Source of the DNA: Lachnospiraceae bacterium
Lineage (GTDB): Bacteria > Bacillota > Clostridia > Lachnospirales > Lachnospiraceae
Assembly: GCA_003453515.1 (NCBI GenBank)
Contig: DMLD01000204.1
Span: forward strand, 1 to 12,330
Length of the DNA: 12,330 bases
Direction: 5' to 3'
The notes under the pieces are model-generated. The model was not told the DNA's origin. It saw nothing but the letters and a program-made list of their open reading frames with translations, and made no database searches. The translations under genes were made by a program, and so were the position numbers. This document shows, one piece after another, positions 6,653-12,330 of the stretch. The first letter of the stretch is position 1, and each line of letters opens with the position of its first letter.

Positions 6653-7873
6653 CTAAATATCTAACAGCTCCACCACATATGAATGGACGCCGAACCTCAC
6701 CCTGTCGCCGTCCTTTAATCTGCCCGCCTGCCACGGTATGAGTTTTTTGTCATTTATATATGTTCCCGATCCGGATTCCTCATCTGTCAGAAAAACACTT
6801 TTTCCTTCCCTTGTTAGCCTTGCGTGCACACCATCCATATCGTTGTCGCTTATTATCCCGTTAGCCTTTTTTTCATCTGCTCCTATGCTCCATGGAAAGT
6901 ATGCAACAGGAAGCGTCCGTCGTCCCACCTCTGTCGGCATTAGACACAGGGTTATGCCCTCCTCGCACTCATGCTGTATCGGCTTTATCCTCCTTGGCCA
7001 CAGCCTCCATGCACCGTATCCCGCTACGGCGACAAAAAACAGATAAGCCGCTGCCATCATCGCGATATCCACCTTTCCGGAAACCAGTCTTGTAAAGCAT
7101 CCAAGCACGGTCATCACCGTCGGGATAATGATCCCTGCACCGAGCAATATCACCGGAAGAATATATTCGTTTTTATCCGGATACTCCTGACCCGAACTCC
7201 CTTTATCCTTATGTATTTTCCCATTCCTTTTTTCCGTTATCTTTTCAACACCTTTTTCCCTGCCCTTGCCGAGACCGGATCTCATTCCCACTGCTTCCTT
7301 TACAGTCGAGCCTTCCCTTTTTTCATGTATCTCTTCTGCCACAGCAGCTTCTGTCAGAAAACCCATTATATCATCTCTGGTCATGCTTTTATCGGCAGTC
7401 AGCGAATGTAATCTATATAAAAAATCCGCCGCCACATCATCTCTCATCTGATGCTTCATGAGCTTCTCAGCCAACAAATTCATCGCTCCGGTGATGTCAA
7501 CATCCTTTTCCGCTATGTATATCCCCCTTATCCCCGAGCCGTCATTTTTTATAAATATCAGATCCTCATTAAGCGCCAGGTGTTCACCACCGAGCAAATA
7601 CTCCTCCAGCTCCGAGATCGCGCTCATGATCCCAAGCATGGTTTTTCTAAGCTTATCCTCAGATGCCGGAACGTCGTCCATATATTCGGTCAACGACCTG
7701 TAGCCTGTCACATCGTATACATATTCTCTCTTTCCGTTCACCCTTTCTATACTGACCGGCAGGATACTTCTGACACATCCGCTCATCAGTATCCCGTCGC
7801 AGATACGATCACCTGTATCTCCCTCTATACGAATATAGCTTCCCGAGCTGTCACTCCACCTTTCCTTTATCAT
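6653..7873 (-). CDS. DUF6382-like membrane protein with C-terminal FHA domain
   Basis: A 406-residue protein, last gene of the Tad operon. Residues 1-175 fit the DUF6382 type found with FHA domains in Firmicutes; a charged Lys/Glu/Gly-rich linker (about 180-235) follows. Two hydrophobic segments (238-260 and 268-292) make a hairpin that places both ends in the cytoplasm. Residues about 320-405 form an FHA fold with H350 in GVHARL, GSGTYIND and LKDGDRVRFG. The usual phosphothreonine-binding GR is GA (331-332) and the usual Ser three residues before the His is Asp347, so binding may be altered or lost. GGAGGAG lies just before the ATG. It starts 39 bases after the TadE-like gene. Its role is probably phospho-dependent or scaffold control of the pilus machine, by analogy only. 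Confidence 0.85.
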   Translation of the reverse strand: MIKERWSDSSGSYIRIEGDTGDRICDGILMSGCVRSILPVSIERVNGKREYVYDVTGYRSLTEYMDDVPASEDKLRKTMLGIMSAISELEEYLLGGEHLALNEDLIFIKNDGSGIRGIYIAEKDVDITGAMNLLAEKLMKHQMRDDVAADFLYRLHSLTADKSMTRDDIMGFLTEAAVAEEIHEKREGSTVKEAVGMRSGLGKGREKGVEKITEKRNGKIHKDKGSSGQEYPDKNEYILPVILLGAGIIIPTVMTVLGCFTRLVSGKVDIAMMAAAYLFFVAVAGYGAWRLWPRRIKPIQHECEEGITLCLMPTEVGRRTLPVAYFPWSIGADEKKANGIISDNDMDGVHARLTREGKSVFLTDEESGSGTYINDKKLIPWQAGRLKDGDRVRFGVHSYVVELLDI

Positions 7874-7912
7874 CTTCTCCTCCTCGTTTGCTTTGCTTAA
7901 GGTAATGCCGAT

Positions 7913-8350
7913 TCATTTTTTCTTTATGCCGTCCGCATCCCATTTAAGCTTTGACGGCATAACAGAGCTTACTGCGATGCTTTCAGCTGCCGCATCATCC
8001 TCCCCCATCCATGCTCTTTTCAAAAACCCGAGAGATAAGGGCAGATCAAAGGTTATATCGGCATTTATCTCCATCAGTCCCTGCGATATATCCACACGCT
8101 CGATCCTCATTAAAAACAGCCTGCTTTCAAGCTCATTTATTATACCGGTCTCAAGTTCTTTTCCATCCTCTTTTCCGTCGTCCGAAGCATGTACACCTGC
8201 ACTCAGAGCTCTCGTCGTCACGCTCTCCAATACAAGTCTGTCGTGCACATAGGATCCGGTATACATGACACCCATTATAATAACTATACATACGGTCACT
8301 ATAAAGGTCGCCTCCACCGTAAAATATCCCCCGCATTTTTTCAACATCAT
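7913..8350 (-). CDS. TadE-like pseudopilin
   Basis: A 145-residue minor pseudopilin-like protein. The N-terminus reads KKCGGYFTVEATFIV: Gly8 followed by YFTVE puts Glu13 at +5, the class III prepilin cleavage pattern, and residues 14-33 are the hydrophobic stem. The remainder is a small extracytoplasmic domain with no recognised motif, ending in DGIKKK. It would be cut by the A24 peptidase encoded just upstream. The ATG at 8350 (or the adjacent one at 8347) is preceded by TAGGAG, whose TAG is the stop of the peptidase gene, so the two are coupled. A TTG-initiated extension overlapping that gene is less likely. TadE-type proteins assist pilus assembly at the membrane. Confidence 0.85.
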   Translation of the reverse strand: MMLKKCGGYFTVEATFIVTVCIVIIMGVMYTGSYVHDRLVLESVTTRALSAGVHASDDGKEDGKELETGIINELESRLFLMRIERVDISQGLMEINADITFDLPLSLGFLKRAWMGEDDAAAESIAVSSVMPSKLKWDADGIKKK

Positions 8351-8360
8351 AACCGCTCTC

Positions 8361-8792
8361 CTAACCAAATATAACTACTACTGCATACCCTGCGAGCGTA
8401 AAGGGCACAAACGGCATTTTGTAACGAGCTCCTACCTTTTTTATCACCAGAAGAAATCCTCCCACTATCGCAGAAAGTATCAGTGCTATAAACAGAAGCT
8501 CAAGGTTTTTCAAAAACCCCAAAACCGCTCCTGTCAATGCGTAGATAAACGCATCGCCCTCTCCTACACTTCCCCTGCTGATACGACTTATGACATACAG
8601 TCCGCCTCCGACCGCTATCCCCATCCCCATCGAGACCGGCGATACTCCTGCCACCAACAGCGTTGCGCCTGCTGCACCCATAATGATGATCCCGGATACG
8701 AGCTCTACTCTTTTTTCCTTTACATCCATTACACTCATGCGTATCAGATACAGTGCGACCACTATCCTTACTATCACATATATAGCTTCCAT
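8361..8792 (-). CDS. tadV: Type IV prepilin peptidase, A24 family (TadV/CpaA)
   Basis: A 143-residue polytopic membrane aspartyl protease that cuts Flp-type prepilins and TadE-type pseudopilins at the cytoplasmic face. The two catalytic aspartates are visible: D23 in SVMDVKEKRV and D80 in the GEGD motif. Hydrophobic segments at about 4-20, 32-49, 82-93 and 97-116 fit the short TadV/CpaA type without the methyltransferase domain of PilD. Start: the ATG at 8792 has GGGAGG six bases upstream; an extension to 8825 would overlap the preceding gene and is rejected. It lies 14 bases after the TadE/metal-site gene and 10 bases before the second TadE-like gene. Confidence 0.93.
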   Translation of the reverse strand: MEAIYVIVRIVVALYLIRMSVMDVKEKRVELVSGIIIMGAAGATLLVAGVSPVSMGMGIAVGGGLYVISRISRGSVGEGDAFIYALTGAVLGFLKNLELLFIALILSAIVGGFLLVIKKVGARYKMPFVPFTLAGYAVVVIFG

Positions 8793-8806
8793 ATATGACC
8801 TCCCTC

Positions 8807-9613
8807 TCATCCTTTGGCACCGCATTTGCTGCAGGGTGTTCTGCTTCCTGCCTGAGACAGCAGTATCTCCTTAATGGTTCTTTTTATCTCCGAGCAGGCT
8901 CTGTTTGTGTGATATCTGTCTCCGTAATTTGTGACCCACACCGGATGATCAGCATGTATCGCCGCCTTGGCGCACCTTTGACACGGATAGTATATACCGC
9001 CCCCGGAATTTCTGAGTCCGCCCACATCACCATATAATACCCTTGATATTTTCATTCTCAGATATGTACAATTTTTATTGCGATGATAGACTCTCCCCGT
9101 GGGTGTTACATATACCACAACATCATCCTCAACAGATGACTCCCTTTTATCCACTCCGACAAAGGCTCTTGTGTGTACCCTCTCGTGAAAGTAAGGACGC
9201 ATACCAAACATCGAAAAGGGGAGAGAGGTCGTATACGTGACCCTCAGATCTATCTCATCATTTTCCTGTAAAAATGTCGAGCCGGTGAGCAGTGTAGTAA
9301 GTGTGGTATCGCTCAGATACAGTCCAAGCTTTGCCCTGTAATAAAGCGGAGAGGCGACTACCTTTTCCAGCCCTGCGCCCGCCTCTGCCGATGCCTCACT
9401 GACAGTTCTGACCATGGCGTGTCTGACCTCATCCTGAGTTTTTGCAAGTAACCCCAGATATGCAAAGGTCAAGACCGCAAATATAAATACAGGCAGTACA
9501 AGCGCTGCCTCCACAGTGAGCGAGGCGGCAGAGGGTATCCTATCCCGATATGAATGTATTTTGATCAATGCAATTGTTTTTTTGATCATATAAGCACTAT
9601 TCCTTAATTTCAT
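8807..9613 (-). CDS. TadE-like pseudopilin fused to two H-x4-C...CxxC metal-site modules
   Basis: A 268-residue protein. Residues 31-54 (SLTVEAALVLPVF onwards) are a TadE-type stem with Glu35; the residue at the expected cleavage position is Ala30 instead of Gly. A middle extracytoplasmic region (55-165) has no recognised motif. The C-terminus has two related modules: VYVTPTGRVYH177-x4-C182 ... YYPC211QRC214, and VWVTNYGDRYH235-x4-C240 ... RTPC261SKC264. Each resembles the Ada-like metal-binding motif with one His and three Cys, usually read as a zinc site, found on various Firmicute secreted proteins. AGGAGG lies five bases before the ATG. The 101-base gap to the DUF5702 gene upstream shows no clear promoter or terminator, so it is probably in the Tad operon. 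It likely acts at the pilus base or tip; metal binding is inferred. Confidence 0.88.
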   Translation of the reverse strand: MKLRNSAYMIKKTIALIKIHSYRDRIPSAASLTVEAALVLPVFIFAVLTFAYLGLLAKTQDEVRHAMVRTVSEASAEAGAGLEKVVASPLYYRAKLGLYLSDTTLTTLLTGSTFLQENDEIDLRVTYTTSLPFSMFGMRPYFHERVHTRAFVGVDKRESSVEDDVVVYVTPTGRVYHRNKNCTYLRMKISRVLYGDVGGLRNSGGGIYYPCQRCAKAAIHADHPVWVTNYGDRYHTNRACSEIKRTIKEILLSQAGSRTPCSKCGAKG

Positions 9614-9714
9614 GGGATCCTCCTTTCATTATTATTTGTTTAATAGAATACCCTCTCCCACCTCGCTCATAACCGTCAGCTAAGCTCTGATAAAACCATT
9701 TCTTTTCGTACATA

Positions 9715-11703
9715 TCACAGGTATCCGCGCCTTACGATACACTCATAGCTGTATCCCTTAAGACTTCTCCCGATCATACCGCTGATGATCGGCATACCAA
9801 ACAGCTTGACCGGGAATGTATAGTTTGCACTCACTCTCATGTCAAACACACACTTGCCGATCTTAAAGCCCTTGTAACCGTTTTTATTCATATCCATGTC
9901 TATCAAATCCATGACTCTGTATAGTCTGGTTTCTCTCGGAGTCATCGCCATAAACATACATACATATTCGCGGTATCCGAAGGATGATGACTTCGCTGCA
10001 TCGTAGGTCCTTGCCCGCCCTACTATCGCTGCATTGGTTATCAGAAACAGCTCCGCAAAGCCGGTCTTTATCTGCTTCGATGTCTTGACTATCGGAACAT
10101 GTTTACCGAGCAAGAGAGCCGCCACATCGGTAAGCCCTTCAACAAATGCCCACGTTATCAAAAACAGTGTTTGTGTAAACCTTATCAAAAATGTAAGCCC
10201 CGTGAACCCCACGACTGCCGCTGCCGCCGCATAGGCCTCCGCCCTCTTGGCTCCATCCGCTATTATCGCAAGAAAATCAGTTGTAACCCTCAGCATAAGT
10301 ATCCTCGATATCACCGATTCGAGATTTGCCTTGTCGCTTTTTCTTCCGCTTACGACATACTCCCATCCGTAGTCAAGAGAGTGATCCCAGCTATCATCAG
10401 CTGAAGCATATCCGGGGAAGACCTTTGTTATGTAGTTATCAAGCATAAGCTCCTCGAGCGCATACTTACCCACATCCCGCATAGCTCCCCCAAGCCTTAC
10501 CTCTTCATTTTCCACAAAATCATCACACCTTTTTGAGTAGTCCTCACCCTTTGCGGTCTCACTCCCATAATAGGCGGCATATCCGTCAGCCTTTTTTACT
10601 CCCTTATCGGAGATAGCCTCGGGATCCTCACAGACCAGACCAAGTATACCGTCTCCGAGTGCCGATCCAAACGAATCCACCGGGCTTTCTCCCCCTCCGG
10701 CTTCTCCCGCACCCGTATAATCAAATGAAAGTGACACGGTATCATAGTCCTTCCACAGCTCCTTTAGAAGCTTCTTTTTTTTCTTTTTCTTATACGCCGA
10801 ATTATGTATGATCTTCTTTGTCTCGTTCAAAACTCTCAGGTTACCGTCAAGCGATGACAGCCCGTCTATGATCCTGCCCGCCATATCCGAGTGCGCCCCC
10901 TTCGCGTAGTCAGCCCTCAGCTTCCTCCCCTCTTCTATCGCCTCTTTCGTTTTCTCTATCACCTTGTCAAGCGTTGTCAAAAAGCTGCTTCCCATGTCAT
11001 TCCATGTCACGGTCGCCTTAGATATGCGCGGCTTCATAGCTCTCCAGACAGTCCCATCAAGCACTCCGAAATCAGCTCCGTTAAAATCCTTTACTGTTGC
11101 AAATTTTTTTGCAAAATAACTCCCGACAGATATTCCACCTCGGGCACTCACCCTGACACCGTCGACAAGCCTCATAAGCCTGAGTATCCTCTCGTCCAAA
11201 AGCTTATCCTCCTTTTGCTCATCGACGGTCTTTTCGATCTGTTCGGCATCTGCATCGGCGTCACCAAACTTTGTGAATTTTTTCATAAGCTTTCCCAGCC
11301 CGTCTCCAACCATCTGCCTCTCCATATATGCCGTGATCTCATCCATGAGACCCTTGGCTTTATCATCTCCCGCAAAGGTTTTGTCGGTGACACTCACGCC
11401 GGTCAGCTCACCACCCAAAAAGTCCATGCTCCCCGGGATCTTGCCAAACGAATCAGCGATATACTCCGATATGACGCGCTCATAGGGCTTTCCTCCGCTC
11501 TCTATGAAAAATAATCCGTAATGATCATATAGCGGTCTGCTGTACTCGGTGAGCAGCGCATCGACTCCTACACCCAGTCTTTCCGCACCGCTTCCCGCAC
11601 AGGCGGTAAGCCTCGCCGTCTCGATGCAGGTTCCCAACAGGGCAAGTATTATCAATCCCGTAAGTGACATCATGACCGTTATACTGCCGCATTTTTTCTT
11701 CAT
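9715..11703 (-). CDS. DUF5702 domain protein, large TadG-like surface component of the Tad locus
   Basis: A 662-residue protein with an N-terminal pseudopilin-like anchor: MKKKCG followed by SITVMMSL and a hydrophobic run (about 7-26). The Gly6 is in the cleavage place but +5 is Met11, not Glu. Next comes a conserved segment (DALLTEYSRPLYDHYGLFF, about 48-66), a long mixed-charge region, a Lys-rich tract (305-311) and a hydrophobic pair near residues 493-535. The C-terminal part, with SFGYREYVCMF, fits DUF5702 as recalled from Lachnospiraceae Tad loci. Start: ATG at 11703 with AGGG eight bases upstream; a GTG three codons earlier overlaps that site. It starts 21 bases after the pilin gene. 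Its role, as for TadG, is thought to be structural in the envelope; no enzymatic motif is seen. Confidence 0.82.
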   Translation of the reverse strand: MKKKCGSITVMMSLTGLIILALLGTCIETARLTACAGSGAERLGVGVDALLTEYSRPLYDHYGLFFIESGGKPYERVISEYIADSFGKIPGSMDFLGGELTGVSVTDKTFAGDDKAKGLMDEITAYMERQMVGDGLGKLMKKFTKFGDADADAEQIEKTVDEQKEDKLLDERILRLMRLVDGVRVSARGGISVGSYFAKKFATVKDFNGADFGVLDGTVWRAMKPRISKATVTWNDMGSSFLTTLDKVIEKTKEAIEEGRKLRADYAKGAHSDMAGRIIDGLSSLDGNLRVLNETKKIIHNSAYKKKKKKKLLKELWKDYDTVSLSFDYTGAGEAGGGESPVDSFGSALGDGILGLVCEDPEAISDKGVKKADGYAAYYGSETAKGEDYSKRCDDFVENEEVRLGGAMRDVGKYALEELMLDNYITKVFPGYASADDSWDHSLDYGWEYVVSGRKSDKANLESVISRILMLRVTTDFLAIIADGAKRAEAYAAAAAVVGFTGLTFLIRFTQTLFLITWAFVEGLTDVAALLLGKHVPIVKTSKQIKTGFAELFLITNAAIVGRARTYDAAKSSSFGYREYVCMFMAMTPRETRLYRVMDLIDMDMNKNGYKGFKIGKCVFDMRVSANYTFPVKLFGMPIISGMIGRSLKGYSYECIVRRGYL

Positions 11704-11724
11704 ATTGATCACCCTGACATAAAC

Positions 11725-11922
11725 TCAGCCTATGATCTGCGAGGAATCGTCGTTAAAGCTCTTGAATGCATCGTTTACGACCTTCACGATCTGATCCTTG
11801 AAAAGCAATACCAAAGCGATCAAAACAACAAGTATGAGTATGATCTCGACCACACCTATCGCCTCCTCATTGCTTAGATATTCCTTTACATGACCACCTG
11901 TTTTTTTGATTTTTTCAAGCAT
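11725..11922 (-). CDS. flp: Flp1-like type IVb pilin
   Basis: A 65-residue pilin subunit. A short charged leader ends at NEEA(21), followed by IGVVEIILILVVLIALVLLF, the uninterrupted hydrophobic helix with Glu26 at +5 if cleavage is after Ala21. The tail (44-65) is short and polar, as in Flp1-like pilins of Gram-positive bacteria. Ala replaces the Gly usually found at -1; Gly23 would put Glu at +3. Start: the ATG at 11922 has AGGGGG eight bases upstream; an ATG 18 codons earlier overlaps the preceding gene and has no ribosome binding site. It lies 50 bases after tadC. This should be the major subunit of the pilus, cut by the A24 peptidase. Confidence 0.88.
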   Translation of the reverse strand: MLEKIKKTGGHVKEYLSNEEAIGVVEIILILVVLIALVLLFKDQIVKVVNDAFKSFNDDSSQIIG

Positions 11923-11972
11923 AATTGTTACCCCCTTTTTGTTTTGATTTTTATGTTGTATGTATATCCGGT

Positions 11973-12330
11973 TCACATCGTCATAAATGCGGGAATCATG
12001 ATTATCGCCATTACAAGTCCCAGCATAAGCATCATCGGAAAAAGAAGCTTTGTTCCCGCTACCTCGCCTCTTTTCAACGCCTCCTGCTTTCGCTCAACAA
12101 GCGCCTGCGACGCCTCCTGCTCGAGTATGTTCAGTATCCCCTCGGAGCCCTTGCGGATGTTTTGTGTTATGATGGATGAAAACCTCATATACGGCATGCA
12201 TCTGCACCTTTTTCCGAAAGACTCCATAGCCTTCATCTCACTCACTCCATCCCTTATCTCCTGCATGGTCACACACAGCTCCTCGTACACATAGTGCTTT
12301 TTGCCGCCTTCGGAAAGCTCCCTCTCGTAC
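11973..12330 (-). CDS. tadC: TadC-like inner membrane platform protein, N-terminus outside the window
   Basis: The last 118 residues of a type II secretion F (T2SF) domain protein. The visible part has the amphipathic helical segments of the domain (EELCVTMQEIRDGVSEMKAM; SSIITQNIRKGSEGILNILEQE) and the usual closing pattern, a charged helix ending ERKQEALKRGEVAGTK followed by LLFPMMLML and a final hydrophobic segment. TadB and TadC form the membrane platform that couples the TadA ATPase to pilus extrusion. The position just before the pilin gene and the end of the domain favour TadC over TadB. The reading frame is open to the window edge; no true start is present, and a GTG at 12290 is internal. 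Confidence 0.85.
   Translation of the reverse strand, partial: YERELSEGGKKHYVYEELCVTMQEIRDGVSEMKAMESFGKRCRCMPYMRFSSIITQNIRKGSEGILNILEQEASQALVERKQEALKRGEVAGTKLLFPMMLMLGLVMAIIMIPAFMTM

Noticed and set aside
8265..8798. 177-codon plus-strand frame rich in His, Tyr and Cys
   Set aside because: It is antisense to the A24 peptidase and TadE-like genes, whose catalytic motifs and ribosome binding sites are clear.
9614..9714. 101-base gap between the DUF5702 and TadE/metal-site genes, with a 12-codon ATG frame on the minus strand
   Set aside because: The frame is very short without a ribosome binding site; no paired -35/-10 boxes and no stem with a T-run were found, only a weak TCAG/CTGA stem.
10891..11514. 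207-codon open frame on the plus strand
   Set aside because: It lies wholly opposite the DUF5702 gene, has no ribosome binding site, and its translation has no recognisable domain; it mirrors the codon bias of the true gene.
1..12330. tRNA, rRNA, insertion sequences and riboswitches
   Set aside because: No cloverleaf, rRNA-like tract, transposase or terminal inverted repeats were recognised, and gene gaps are all too short for most riboswitches.

Overview
All genes that can be supported lie on the minus strand, so transcription runs from high to low coordinates. Gene content suggests a Gram-positive anaerobe of the class Clostridia, most likely family Lachnospiraceae: a Tad pilus locus of the Firmicute type (Flp1-like pilin, DUF5702 protein, DUF6382-FHA protein), a ferredoxin-linked indolepyruvate oxidoreductase, strong AGGAGG-type ribosome binding sites and moderate GC with many ATA/AGA/AGG codons. 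The family assignment rests on protein recall only; there is no rRNA in the window.

Region 1 (12330 down to 6653) is the downstream part of a Tad (tight adherence) pilus operon. In order of transcription it holds the C-terminal end of TadC, a Flp-type pilin, a large DUF5702 (TadG-like) surface protein, a TadE-like pseudopilin fused to two Cys/His metal-site modules, an A24 prepilin peptidase (TadV/CpaA), a second TadE-like pseudopilin, and a membrane protein with N-terminal DUF6382-like and C-terminal FHA domains. The operon ends at a clear rho-independent terminator (6581-6614). The platform protein, pilins, pseudopilins and processing peptidase form one secretion/pilus machine; the FHA protein probably links it to phospho-signalling or assembly. 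The motor ATPase and other platform genes would lie upstream, outside the window.

Region 2 (6580 down to 4006) starts with a compact control region: three 11-bp direct repeats, two 10-bp palindromes and a strong extended -10 promoter. The promoter drives a 57-residue peptide gene that carries a double-glycine leader-like motif followed by a perfect canonical C2H2 zinc finger. Its stop codon overlaps the ribosome binding site of a 742-residue secreted, membrane-anchored lipase-like protein. The peptide gene is the most unusual item in the window.

Region 3 (3992 down to 1) has its own promoter and a probable four-gene operon: a NYN-domain nuclease-like protein with two LOTUS/OST-HTH-like domains, iorA, iorB, and an amidohydrolase cut by the window edge. 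IorAB oxidises aryl pyruvates to aryl-acetyl-CoA with reduction of ferredoxin. The roles of the NYN protein and the amidohydrolase next to it are not evident from sequence.
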